From Shouchella clausii (GTDB lineage Bacteria > Bacillota > Bacilli > Bacillales > Bacillaceae_D): a DNA stretch of 64,000 bases. How positions within the stretch are numbered: the stretch's first letter is position 1; each line of letters begins with the position of its first letter. Shown one piece after another: positions 26,074 through 34,820 of this stretch. The notes under the pieces were generated by a model. That model did not search any database, was not told where the DNA came from, and was given only the letters and a program-made list of their open reading frames with translations. The stretch spans positions 744,001 to 808,000 of the forward strand of contig NZ_BCXJ01000001.1 of assembly GCF_001598215.1 (NCBI RefSeq), given 5' to 3'. Both the position numbers and the translations under genes were made by a program.

Positions 26074-27306
26074 GTGTATTGGAAACGCCTTGATCGGAAT
26101 CTAAAAGTTCGTTTAGTGGGTGAAGGGCTGTTTAACATCTGTTATTGGATGTATTTTCCGTTTATTGCTCTTTATTTTAGCATGACATTGGGCAGTGAAG
26201 TTGCCGGAGTATTCATGATGCTTCCGCCTTTTGTCAGCATGATCGGAAATTTGGCAAGTGGAAATTTGGCCGACCATTACGGGCGTCGTCCTATCCTAAT
26301 AGTAGGGGGCGCCACACAAGCAGTGATGTTTGTCTTCTTTGCTTGTTCATTTTCCCCTTGGGTTGATTATGCTGCCTTTATTGGTATTGCACTTGGAAGC
26401 GCTCTATACCGGGCACCAAGTCTGGCGATGGTGGCTGATGTTGTTCCTGAAGAGGAGAGGCGCGACGTATTTGCGCTATTTGCCACAACGAACAATATTG
26501 GTGCTGTCCTCGGTCCAGTAATGGGTGCTTTTCTTTTTTTTCAATTTCGCCCGATACTGCTATGGACAACCGCAAGTGTATTACTGCTTTATCTATTATG
26601 CATGATTTTGTTTGTTAACGAAACAAAACCAACAAGCACAAAAGAAAAACAAGTTTCGATTATAGCCGGGGTGAAGCATGCTTGCGCTGGATACAGGCAT
26701 ATGTTTGGCGATCGAGTGTTTGCCCGTTTTGTTATTGCTGGTGTTTTCTCGGTGATGACAATCATGCAACTAGACTTGTATTTGGCCTATTACATTGTGA
26801 CGGAAATACCAGACCAGGGCTTCGAATTTTTCGGGTTAAGCAGTATGCTGCTGACAGGCGAGACCATTCTAGGTTGGATGCTAGCCTTAAATGGCCTGCT
26901 GTTTGTCATGCTCGTTTTTCCTCTTGCCAATTGGACAAAAAAGCGGAAGGAACGAGATATGTTTGTCTTCTCCTGCTTGCTTTCAGGTATCGGCATGTTT
27001 GCACTCGGTTTCGTATCGACGATTTGGCCATTGTTATTATTGACCGTTGTCTTTACAGTTGGTGAACTATTGCGGGCGCCGATTTCTGATAGTTTCGTAA
27101 GTCGTTATGCACCTATTGAATCAAGGGCGATGTACATTGGCGCTTCCAATTTACAATATACAGTTGGACGAATGCTAGCCCCACTTACGATCCTATTTGC
27201 TACATGGGTGGCTCCGCTATGGATATTTGCTTTCATGCTCGTTTGTTCACTCGCAAGCGCAGCATTGTATATCAACTTGTTTCGGATTATTCCCCAAAAA
27301 TCATGA
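26074..27306 (+). CDS. Major facilitator superfamily exporter
   Basis: This is a 410-residue membrane carrier with twelve predicted helices and the MFS motif A between helices 2 and 3 (GNLADHYGRRPILI, near residues 69-82). It resembles small-molecule drug exporters of Bacillus. The start is GTG at 26074. It is organised like the island MFS protein at 31869, with the same N-terminal pattern of a short charged segment followed by FIALYFS. Substrate unknown. It ends at a bidirectional terminator shared with the next, convergent gene. Confidence 0.8.
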   Translation: MYWKRLDRNLKVRLVGEGLFNICYWMYFPFIALYFSMTLGSEVAGVFMMLPPFVSMIGNLASGNLADHYGRRPILIVGGATQAVMFVFFACSFSPWVDYAAFIGIALGSALYRAPSLAMVADVVPEEERRDVFALFATTNNIGAVLGPVMGAFLFFQFRPILLWTTASVLLLYLLCMILFVNETKPTSTKEKQVSIIAGVKHACAGYRHMFGDRVFARFVIAGVFSVMTIMQLDLYLAYYIVTEIPDQGFEFFGLSSMLLTGETILGWMLALNGLLFVMLVFPLANWTKKRKERDMFVFSCLLSGIGMFALGFVSTIWPLLLLTVVFTVGELLRAPISDSFVSRYAPIESRAMYIGASNLQYTVGRMLAPLTILFATWVAPLWIFAFMLVCSLASAALYINLFRIIPQKS

Positions 27307-27374
27307 ACGCAGCGGTTGAGTGATTTCGTTTTTATATATGCTTCGCGAAGGTCTGATAATACGGGAGTGAACCG

Positions 27375-27416
27375 AAAAAAACGTGCACCCTTTTCGCAAA
27401 GGGATGCACGTTTTTT
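27375..27416. terminator. Bidirectional terminator
   Basis: CGTGCACCCTTTT and AAAGGGATGCACG form a stem with one mismatch and a three-base loop, flanked by A-runs on the left and T-runs on the right. It therefore serves both convergent MFS genes. Confidence 0.8.
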
Positions 27417-28881
27417 AGTCGGTTTGTGTTTGTTTGCTACGCTTGATAAAAAATGAAAGGACAACGGCTGCACAAGCAAAAAAGAAACCAGTGGAAAAGC
27501 TTTGCTGGGAACCGTATATGAGCGCCTCGACTGTTTGTTCCGCAGTTGGCTCGCTAATGCCTAAATTAGCCAAATAACGCTGTTGACCGTTTTCCATGAC
27601 AGAAATAAACAAAGCTGCGCCGATCGCACCAGCGACTTGCATAAGCGTGTTCATAATCGCTGTGCCATGAGGATAAAGCCTTGCCGGTAGTTGGTTAAGC
27701 CCGTTCGTATTGGTAGGCATCATTATCATAGCGACAGCAACCATCAGAATCGCCAGTTGGACAATGACGAGCCAAATTGGCACACCAGGTGTTGTATAGC
27801 GGTAGCTGAACACAATCGCAGCAAGGATAATGGTGCCTGGAATTAACAGCGGCCGCGGACCAAATTTGTCAAAAAGCCGTCCCATTACTGGAGATAGGGC
27901 ACCATTGAGAAGCCCGCCTGGGAGCATAATAAGCCCGGCTGTAACAGCGGTAAATAACAATGCCCCTTGCATATAAATAGGCATAATGAGCATCATTGCA
28001 AACATTGTCATCATGACGAGCATAACGAGAATAAGGCCAATTAGAAACATCGGGTAGCGGAAAACACGAATGTCTAACAGCGGCGTTTCCAGTTTCAGTT
28101 GGCGCCAGCCAAAAATGCAGAGGCTCGCAAAACCAATTAGGAGAGTGGAATAGACGAGGGGGTCTGTAAAAGAGGCGTCCCCTTTGCCTGCCGCACTAAA
28201 GCCAAAAACAATCCCACCAAAACCGAGTGTCGAAAGGATAAACGAAACAACATCAAGTTTTGGCCGCGATGTCTCTGCGATGTTTCGCAAAACTTTTACG
28301 CCAAATAACAAGGACAATAATGAAATGGGCGTAATAATATAAAAAAGCCAACGCCATGAAAGGCTATCGACAATGATCCCAGACACAGTCGGCCCAATTG
28401 CTGGGGCAAACATAAGGACAAGTCCGACCATTCCCATTGCAGCGCCCCGGCGCTCAATTGGAATAACCGCTAAAATGACGTTCGTGAGCAGCGGGATCAT
28501 GAGCGCTGTTCCGACAGCCTGTGTCAACCGGCCTACAAGCAACATCGCAAACATTGGGCTAAATCCAGATATTAATGTACCGAGTGTAAACAGCGACATC
28601 GCTGTAATAAACAACTGCCGCGTCGTAAAACGTTGCATGAAATACGCAGAGATAGGGATTAATGTGCCTATTACTAACATATAGCCAGTAACAAGCCATT
28701 GGGCTGTACTGGAAGCCACACCAAAATCGCTCATAATAGCGTTTAAGGCAACATTTAAAATGGTTTCGCTTAAGATAGCGACAAACGCCCCAGATAATAA
28801 TACAGCAAGTAAAGGCAGCACTTTGACTTGTACGGCTTCCGTCGTCGCTGCTGCCGATTGTTCTTGTGAAACGTGAGCCAT
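27415..28881 (-). CDS. DHA2-family multidrug exporter (14-helix MFS)
   Basis: The 488-residue protein has fourteen hydrophobic helices and the DHA2 signatures: LNVALNAIMSDFGVASSTAQ in helix 1 and its loop, a motif A region (PISAYFMQRFTTRQLF) and motif C (GLVLMFAPAIGPTVSG). It is close in type to LmrB/EmrB proteins that export lincosamides, bile salts or dyes by proton antiport. It is divergent from a TetR regulator, which very likely represses it through the intervening inverted repeats. Confidence 0.85.
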   Translation of the reverse strand: MAHVSQEQSAAATTEAVQVKVLPLLAVLLSGAFVAILSETILNVALNAIMSDFGVASSTAQWLVTGYMLVIGTLIPISAYFMQRFTTRQLFITAMSLFTLGTLISGFSPMFAMLLVGRLTQAVGTALMIPLLTNVILAVIPIERRGAAMGMVGLVLMFAPAIGPTVSGIIVDSLSWRWLFYIITPISLLSLLFGVKVLRNIAETSRPKLDVVSFILSTLGFGGIVFGFSAAGKGDASFTDPLVYSTLLIGFASLCIFGWRQLKLETPLLDIRVFRYPMFLIGLILVMLVMMTMFAMMLIMPIYMQGALLFTAVTAGLIMLPGGLLNGALSPVMGRLFDKFGPRPLLIPGTIILAAIVFSYRYTTPGVPIWLVIVQLAILMVAVAMIMMPTNTNGLNQLPARLYPHGTAIMNTLMQVAGAIGAALFISVMENGQQRYLANLGISEPTAEQTVEALIYGSQQSFSTGFFFACAAVVLSFFIKRSKQTQTD

Positions 28882-28910
28882 TTTGGAGATTCTCCTTCCT
28901 TATAAAAAAT

Positions 28911-28980
28911 ACGAAACGCGTGCGTTCAGCTAAGTTATCTTACCACCTCTAATTACGAAACGCAATAGAATCGTATTTGC
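28911..28980. promoter_or_regulatory. Candidate operator(s) of the TetR regulator
   Basis: The motif TACGAAACGC occurs twice in the 171-base divergent region (about 28910-28919 and 28954-28963). The second is followed by TCGTA (28971-28975), forming the inverted repeat TACGA-12-TCGTA. The first runs into a near-palindrome, GAAACGCGTGCGTTC. These are plausible TetR binding sites controlling both the exporter and the regulator. Confidence 0.45.
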
Positions 28981-29052
28981 TCGCAAAATTAGGAAATGGT
29001 ATGATGAAATGTAAGGGATTGTTAGGAGACTTGAGGAAAGGCGGAAGCGTTC

Positions 29053-29676
29053 ATGCAGCAAAACGGGGAGCAACAACAAAAAGAGGAAGGGAAGCGCGGT
29101 CGCCCCCTTGACCTTTCGTTGAATAAAGCAATCTTAGAAGCTACACTCGACTTGCTGGCGCAGCAGGGGTTTGACGCCCTCACCATTGAAGCAATTGCCC
29201 AACGGGCCAAAGTAGGAAAAGCGACAATTTACCGGCGTTGGTGCTCAAAAGTTGAGCTTGTCATTGACGCTGCTTCGTTCATGAGCCCGTATGAGACATT
29301 ATTAGAACAATTGGACAAAAGCAAAGGGCTACGGGAGCAGTTAATTGATTTGCTGTCGATCACGTTCCAAAATGAGCATGAAACCCATCAACAGGCTATG
29401 GCGCAAATTGGCTCAGCCCTTACCAATCACAGTGACTTAGAACAAGGGCTGCATAACCATTTTAATAGTCTTCATCGCTCCGCAATGGAAGCGGTTATTT
29501 CTCCATTTCTAAAGGAAGGCCACCAGCTTGCAACAAAAGATTTGGACTTGCTTTCCGATGTCGGCCCTGCCTTAATGATGTACCGGGCTTGGATTATCCG
29601 CAAACCGTTTGACCGTTCCTATATAGAGCGGATTGTGGACCGGCTAATGATGCCCTTGCTTGAGGAATGGATTTAA
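29053..29676 (+). CDS. TetR-family regulator of the DHA2 exporter
   Basis: This is a 207-residue repressor. A charged N-terminal tail (residues 1-18) precedes a typical TetR HTH (about 20-65, [20 protein letters not shown]) and a helical ligand domain with a TetR_C-type pattern. GAGG lies upstream of the ATG. It faces away from the exporter gene. Ligands are unknown, but drugs exported by the neighbour are the usual inducers in this arrangement. Confidence 0.85.
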   Translation: MQQNGEQQQKEEGKRGRPLDLSLNKAILEATLDLLAQQGFDALTIEAIAQRAKVGKATIYRRWCSKVELVIDAASFMSPYETLLEQLDKSKGLREQLIDLLSITFQNEHETHQQAMAQIGSALTNHSDLEQGLHNHFNSLHRSAMEAVISPFLKEGHQLATKDLDLLSDVGPALMMYRAWIIRKPFDRSYIERIVDRLMMPLLEEWI

Positions 29677-29679
29677 GGA

Positions 29680-29713
29680 AACAATCCGCCGAATCGCCAG
29701 CGGATTGTTTTTT
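29680..29713. terminator. Terminator between convergent genes
   Basis: AACAATCCGC (29680-29689) and GCGGATTGTT (29700-29709) form a ten-base-pair stem with a ten-base loop, followed by Ts. It lies right after the TetR stop codon and ends next to the stop of the minus-strand methyltransferase. Confidence 0.8.
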
Positions 29714-29714
29714 G

Positions 29715-30500
29715 CTATTTTATAGGTATTTTGTAGCCAATCACCACAAGCCGTTTGTAATCGGCGATCCACTGCCCTTCTTCCATCAGAACTGGTTGAA
29801 GGGCGATTTCTGTTTTGGCAATAATTCCTTGCTTGTCCTGTTCATCGATTTCGTTAAAGAACGGTCTTGCAAACATGTCAAGCCAATTGCGGAAGCCGTC
29901 TTCTCCTTCTAGTGGGGTTGGCCGTTCATAGAGCTGAGCCAATGAAACGGAAAATCCTGTTTTCTCCATTAACGAAGCATATTCCCCAATGGAAGGGAAA
30001 TACCAAGGGAATTGCTTGATAGAGTACGGATAGCCTGCTTGCTTGATTTGAGCAATCAATTCCGTTGTGATCGTTTCGACGTTCCCTTTACCGCCGAATT
30101 CGGCGACAAAACGCCCCCCTGGTTTTAGTACCCTCCATATGCTTTTTAATGCAGCTTCGGCATCTAATACCCAGTGCAAGACTGCATTGGAAAAGACGGC
30201 ATCGAACGTTTCAGTGAACGGCAGGTTCGTGGCATCGGCCACGTCAAATGAAAGGTGCGGATATTTTGAACGGGCCTTAGCAACCATACTGGATGATTGG
30301 TCAACGCCTGTGACGTCCACTCCAAGTTTGGCCAACTCGTTAGCCAAATCGCCGGTTCCTGCACCGAGGTCAAGTATAGATTCCGTTTTCCTTGGCTTCA
30401 ATAATTCAAGAAGGTGGTTTCCGAATTTTGAGACAAATGCATGGCGATCATCGTACAAAGTGGAGTTCCAGTGGTCTTCGAAATAGGATCGTTTGTTCAT
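29715..30500 (-). CDS. SAM-dependent methyltransferase (class I)
   Basis: The 261-residue protein has the class I motif I ILDLGAGTGDLANEL (near residues 42-56), then an acidic motif II (GVDQSSSMV) and DAVFSNAVLHWV, as in trans-aconitate/malonyl-type small-molecule methyltransferases. The frame opens 18 codons earlier, but the ATG at 30500 has GAAAGGAG upstream and is preferred. It is a single gene divergent from the zinc dehydrogenase. The methyl acceptor is unknown. Confidence 0.75.
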   Translation of the reverse strand: MNKRSYFEDHWNSTLYDDRHAFVSKFGNHLLELLKPRKTESILDLGAGTGDLANELAKLGVDVTGVDQSSSMVAKARSKYPHLSFDVADATNLPFTETFDAVFSNAVLHWVLDAEAALKSIWRVLKPGGRFVAEFGGKGNVETITTELIAQIKQAGYPYSIKQFPWYFPSIGEYASLMEKTGFSVSLAQLYERPTPLEGEDGFRNWLDMFARPFFNEIDEQDKQGIIAKTEIALQPVLMEEGQWIADYKRLVVIGYKIPIK

Positions 30501-30626
30501 ATAAGCATTCTCCTTTCCTTGATTATAACGAAAAAGCAAGACAGGAAAAAGCATTGTCTTGAGAATGGCGAGGGATGAATAGCATCAATAAGCTTTGACA
30601 AACTATCCTTTAAAGGAGGCTTATTA

Positions 30627-31760
30627 ATGAAAGCTGTCACGTACCAGGGAATGAATCACGTGGAAGTATCGAATATAAAAGCACCGGAAATCCAAGATCC
30701 AGAAGACGTCATTGTCCGCATTACGTCAACAGCGATTTGCGGTTCGGATTTGCACTTGTATCAGGGCAATATGTATACGCCAAAAGGGTTTGTTATCGGA
30801 CACGAACCAATGGGCATTGTTGAAGAAATAGGGCCAGAGGTAACAAAAGTCAAAAAGGGAGACCGAGTTGTGATCCCGTTTACAGTGGCATGTGGCCATT
30901 GTCCCTATTGCCAAGCACACCAAGAAAGCCAGTGCGACCGCTCAAATCCTCATTACGATTCTGGAGGTTTTTTTGGCTACTCGGAAAAATTCGGCGATTA
31001 TCCAGGCGGACAAGCAGAATACTTGCGTGTCCCTTTTGGCAATTACACGCCATTTCGCTTGCCAGACGATTGCGAATTAGAGGACGAGCAGTTGCTGTTT
31101 TTATCTGATGTTCTTCCAACTGCTTATTGGAGCGTCGTCCATGCAGGCGTAAAGAAGGGCGATACAGTCATTGTGCTTGGCTGCGGGCCAGTCGGCTTGA
31201 TGGCACAAGCATTTGCCTGGCAACAAGGGGCGGAACGGGTCATTGCTGTCGATTACTTTGATTATCGGCTCGAAAAGGCAAGGCAAATGAATCACACGGA
31301 AACATTTGATTTTACAAAAGACAAAGACACAGGCGAAACATTAAAAGAACTGACAAAAGGTGGGGCAGATGTCGTCATTGATTGTGTTGGTATGGACGGA
31401 AAGAAGTCCCCATTAGAAATGGTGGAACAAAAACTAAAATTACAAGGCGGGACATTAGGGCCGATCCAAATCGCCACTAAGGCCGTCAAGAAATGCGGCA
31501 TCGTCCAATTGACTGGCGTGTACGGTGGCAATTATAACCTCTTTCCTTTAGGCGCTTTCTTTAGCCGCAATGTCACTTTAAAAATGGGACAGGCACCTGC
31601 ACGCGCCTATATGGAGACGCTGTATGAACAAATCCGCGAAGGCACGATTAATCCAACAAGCATTATTACCCATAAACTTGCTCTAAGTGATGCGCCAAAA
31701 GGGTACGATCTATTTAATAATAAGAAAGATGACTGTATCAAAGTGATTTTGAAACCTTAA
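30627..31760 (+). CDS. Zinc-dependent alcohol/formaldehyde dehydrogenase
   Basis: This 377-residue medium-chain dehydrogenase is of the glutathione-independent formaldehyde dehydrogenase group. Catalytic zinc ligands are Cys38 in ICGSDLH and His59-Glu60 in GHEP. The structural zinc loop has Cys89, Cys92, Cys95 and Cys103. The cofactor motif VLGCGPVGLMAQ follows. A long insertion (NPHYDSGGFFGYSEKFGDYP and onward) is characteristic of this group. AAAGGAGG lies before the ATG. A close paralogue lies at 55427-56566. The substrate may be formaldehyde or a broader set of alcohols. Confidence 0.85.
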   Translation: MKAVTYQGMNHVEVSNIKAPEIQDPEDVIVRITSTAICGSDLHLYQGNMYTPKGFVIGHEPMGIVEEIGPEVTKVKKGDRVVIPFTVACGHCPYCQAHQESQCDRSNPHYDSGGFFGYSEKFGDYPGGQAEYLRVPFGNYTPFRLPDDCELEDEQLLFLSDVLPTAYWSVVHAGVKKGDTVIVLGCGPVGLMAQAFAWQQGAERVIAVDYFDYRLEKARQMNHTETFDFTKDKDTGETLKELTKGGADVVIDCVGMDGKKSPLEMVEQKLKLQGGTLGPIQIATKAVKKCGIVQLTGVYGGNYNLFPLGAFFSRNVTLKMGQAPARAYMETLYEQIREGTINPTSIITHKLALSDAPKGYDLFNNKKDDCIKVILKP

Positions 31761-31813
31761 CAAATAGGGAGGGTAAAATAATACAGAGATTCATGAACAA
31801 TGGTTTTTATGCG

Positions 31814-31850
31814 CAAGGAACTGTACTTGCGGCCGCAGTACAGTTCCTTG
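31814..31850. terminator. Perfect hairpin at the edge of the AT-rich island
   Basis: A perfect fourteen-base-pair inverted repeat, CAAGGAACTGTACT (31814-31827) and AGTACAGTTCCTTG (31837-31850), has a nine-base GC-rich loop. There is no T-run on either strand. It sits between the convergent ends of the dehydrogenase gene and the island's last gene and marks the switch from ordinary to AT-rich sequence. Confidence 0.5.
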
Positions 31851-31868
31851 GTGGCTGTTAGCGCATTT

Positions 31869-33095
31869 TTAATCTTCAACTGAACTAGATATGACCATAT
31901 TATATAATAACACCGCAGTTAACCCGGTCAGAAAAATGATAATAGCTATTACGATAGGAGGGAGTATGGAACCTATAATAACTGTTAATGAGGCAATTAA
32001 TAATGCTAAATCACCTTTTAATGCGTTAAAAGCCATATAAGAACTTCTATGTTCATCTGGGGCCATTGAAGCAAAGTATGTTTGCTCTAAAGGGCCAAAC
32101 AGAACTTCACCAATGGTAGCTACAAACATTAATAGCATTAAGACATAGAGGCTATCAGTGATTGGCATTAAGCTATAGCTGGTCGCAAATACAAGCGCAC
32201 TTAACAGCAATACTTTTTTATTATTAAATTTAAATACTAATTTATTTACAAATAACATTAAAATCAATACCAGTAGTGTATTTTCACTTTTTAATATACC
32301 AATTGCTTGAACTCCATTAATGTCCCAGCCTAACACTTCATGTATAGGCATTGATTCGGCTAACCTTATAGAAATATAATTAACAAGATGGAATTCCGCA
32401 GAAAAAATGAGCACACTAGCTATCATAAATAAAATAAACGTTTTGTCCTTCACTACAAAATTATAATTTTTTAATAATCCTACTATGTGTTTTCGTGCTG
32501 CAATTCTTTCATTATTTGGAGTGTAACTTTCTTTAATAAAAAGACCAACCAAAAGCGTTATTAGAAAAGATAGGATAGAAAGCACAACAAATAACTGAAA
32601 TAAATAATTAGAAAATAAAAAAGCTCCTAGAACTCCTCCTATTGCAACTGAAAGATTTCCACTCCAATAGATTATTGTATACATAAACTTACGTTGCTTT
32701 TTTGTACTAACGTCAATTAACATTGCATCATTTGCTGGAATGGATAAACCGGTACATAGCGTATTTACTAACATCATAATAAACGTTATTAATGGCGCTG
32801 TAATTAAGGGTGAATTACAAATAGCCATAACGACAAAGGATAAAAAGCGAATGCCTTCAGATGCAACGATAATCTTTCGGCGTCCATAATAGTCAGAAAA
32901 GTAACCGCTAATTAAGCTGACAAGAAAACCAACTACTACACTGAATAGTAATAAAACTCCGGCAAGCGTGGCTCCGAAATGAACAGATAAGTAAATAGCC
33001 ATAAATGGAAGTATCATACTTCCAACAAATCGGCTAATGAAATTGTGTATTATCCTGACTTTTATGTTGACATGGAGCTCTCGAAAACTACTCAT
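31869..33095 (-). CDS. Island MFS exporter
   Basis: This is a 408-residue, twelve-helix major facilitator protein with motif A GYFSDYYGRRKIIV (near residues 65-78). It is organised like drug exporters and is most likely the export and self-protection pump for the island's product. The ATG at 33095 has AAGGGG upstream and is preferred to the first start in the frame at 33113. It is the last gene of the operon, about 65 bases after the ProRS-like gene. Its base composition matches the island, not the rest of the window. Confidence 0.8.
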   Translation of the reverse strand: MSSFRELHVNIKVRIIHNFISRFVGSMILPFMAIYLSVHFGATLAGVLLLFSVVVGFLVSLISGYFSDYYGRRKIIVASEGIRFLSFVVMAICNSPLITAPLITFIMMLVNTLCTGLSIPANDAMLIDVSTKKQRKFMYTIIYWSGNLSVAIGGVLGAFLFSNYLFQLFVVLSILSFLITLLVGLFIKESYTPNNERIAARKHIVGLLKNYNFVVKDKTFILFMIASVLIFSAEFHLVNYISIRLAESMPIHEVLGWDINGVQAIGILKSENTLLVLILMLFVNKLVFKFNNKKVLLLSALVFATSYSLMPITDSLYVLMLLMFVATIGEVLFGPLEQTYFASMAPDEHRSSYMAFNALKGDLALLIASLTVIIGSILPPIVIAIIIFLTGLTAVLLYNMVISSSVED

Positions 33096-33159
33096 CTTTA
33101 TCCCCTTAAGCAATCATTGATCTATTCGAATAGTTTAGCATAATATTTATTTTTACCGG

Positions 33160-34407
33160 CTAGTAAAACCTTTTATTTGGGTCTAAATTTAATATTCTTT
33201 TCGTTATTTTATCCCCGCATACATTACAGCTGTACTCCTTATCTTCAATATAATATCCATAAAACTCTTTTTTATAGCAGGCATTACAGACGCTTTCGGT
33301 ATAATTCTCTTTTATTGTTTCTAAAAGACTTTCGCTTTTATTATAAATTTCTAAACATGTTTTAGATTTTTCTTCTATAACTTTATTGATTAGATCATTT
33401 GTATTCCGGAAAAATTCCTCTTTTATTTCTTCGTTTGTATTTTTTGTAAATAAAGTAAAGTGATCATGTATTAAAATATAATGTAGAACACCACTTTTTC
33501 TCCATATTTTGTATGATTTTTTTGTATCAGACAATTCCCGGACATTAAAACCCTCTTCTGTAAGTCGAGCAATAATTCCCTTGTCAGTCTTCAACTTTGG
33601 TGATTTTGCGATTAAAAGGTCTACATTGGCAATGTTGGGATGTATTAAAAACTCTCCGCTACAACTTGATGATAGTTCCAAAGATTTATATAATGCTTTC
33701 CCAGAAAAACCGGAATCAAAGAAGTTGAACCTTTCATCAATTTTTAGATTCCTCTTAAATTGTTTCGATAAAGCATAGACCATACCTAACTTTGTCAATT
33801 TACCATTATGATGGGTAATGAAATACAACTCATAATCTGCATATTTTGGAACTTCTTTAGCTTCCAAAAAAGCCACTTTTATTCCGATTTTCCGAAAAAA
33901 ATTTTTGAATATTCGTTTCAGTTCGTCGATATTATCATAGAAGTCTTCTTCTTGGATAATTTGATCAATTTGTACAACCGGAAAAATATTTTTATCCTTA
34001 AAGAGGGGGATAAGCTTATCATTTTTATCTCTAAACACACTCGATACTGAAAGAACAGAACCACCTTTACTCCCATGTGTATTATTTAATTTGGCAACTG
34101 ACTCAATCAATATATCTGATAGTATTAAATGTCCATTATATTCAACTATTTCATCCGTATAATCATTAATTCCTTTATATGCATTTATAAATGCATTTTT
34201 CTCAATCAACGTTTTATGCTTTAATTCTAATACATCTTTTATATTGCTTCGTTTTAATTCATTCCTAAAAGTATCTATAAATTGATTGATTACACCTAAA
34301 CCAACACTTGAATACACAGGGAGTCCTTTCCCGTAACCACCAGGGAATAAAAAACCTGACTCTTCAAGGTAATGAATCATTTTACTACTATTGAGATATT
34401 CAACCAT
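33160..34407 (-). CDS. Degenerate prolyl-tRNA synthetase-like protein
   Basis: The 415-residue protein can be followed along archaeal/eukaryotic-type ProRS. A motif 1 region, SGFLFPGGYGKGLPVYSSVG (18-37), leads to a motif 2-like VFRDKND (124-130) and LFKDKNIFPVVQID. Then come the ADYELYFITHHNGK segment, a motif 3-like region, an anticodon-binding-like domain and a C-terminal zinc ribbon with Cys374, Cys377, Cys394 and Cys397. Key catalytic features look altered: the PTSE loop reads LILSDI, motif 2 lacks the usual Arg-x-x-Glu, and the motif 3 arginine appears as lysine. It overlaps the 147-residue gene by 31 bases. It is unlikely to be a working ProRS. It may be a repurposed aminoacyl carrier/ligase or a resistance decoy. 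Confidence 0.6.
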   Translation of the reverse strand: MVEYLNSSKMIHYLEESGFLFPGGYGKGLPVYSSVGLGVINQFIDTFRNELKRSNIKDVLELKHKTLIEKNAFINAYKGINDYTDEIVEYNGHLILSDILIESVAKLNNTHGSKGGSVLSVSSVFRDKNDKLIPLFKDKNIFPVVQIDQIIQEEDFYDNIDELKRIFKNFFRKIGIKVAFLEAKEVPKYADYELYFITHHNGKLTKLGMVYALSKQFKRNLKIDERFNFFDSGFSGKALYKSLELSSSCSGEFLIHPNIANVDLLIAKSPKLKTDKGIIARLTEEGFNVRELSDTKKSYKIWRKSGVLHYILIHDHFTLFTKNTNEEIKEEFFRNTNDLINKVIEEKSKTCLEIYNKSESLLETIKENYTESVCNACYKKEFYGYYIEDKEYSCNVCGDKITKRILNLDPNKRFY

Positions 34408-34820
34408 CTATTGTCCCACCTATCTACAACATTGATCTCGTAATTCTTCACAAACGATGGGCTTTTAAGCTCTTTAACAATTTGTTTAACGTCAAAGACA
34501 TTTGAAAAGGCTTTAGTAAAAGACTCAATTAGAATTACAGTCTCTTCTTTCTCTCCATAAAGACCTGGACCGATTGAATAGACGGACGCCTGGTCAACCG
34601 TTTTAAATAAAGAAATAGGGGTTTGGCAGAAATTTCCGCCAAAACTTCTTAAGTAATACTTTTTACCCCTATTAATTGTACTTTTGCTGTAAAAGTTGTG
34701 ATATTTTTGGGAGGATTTATTATCTGGAATAACAAAAACATCAGATAATAAATATACGGGTTTAGGAATATTTATCGCTCCTATAAGCTCATCCGCTTTC
34801 CATTTATTAAGCTGGTTCAT
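34377..34820 (-). CDS. Unrecognised island protein (147 residues)
   Basis: No family is recognised. The product is soluble and basic, with alternating beta-like and helical stretches, one cysteine (GGNFCQTP) and three tryptophans. It starts at the ATG at 34820, overlapping the ATP-grasp stop by 14 bases, and its end overlaps the ProRS-like start by 31 bases, so it is translationally coupled to both. A TTG at 34829 is an alternative start. Sandwiched between two ligase-like genes, it is probably a dedicated pathway component. Confidence 0.6.
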   Translation of the reverse strand: MNQLNKWKADELIGAINIPKPVYLLSDVFVIPDNKSSQKYHNFYSKSTINRGKKYYLRSFGGNFCQTPISLFKTVDQASVYSIGPGLYGEKEETVILIESFTKAFSNVFDVKQIVKELKSPSFVKNYEINVVDRWDNRWLNISIVVK

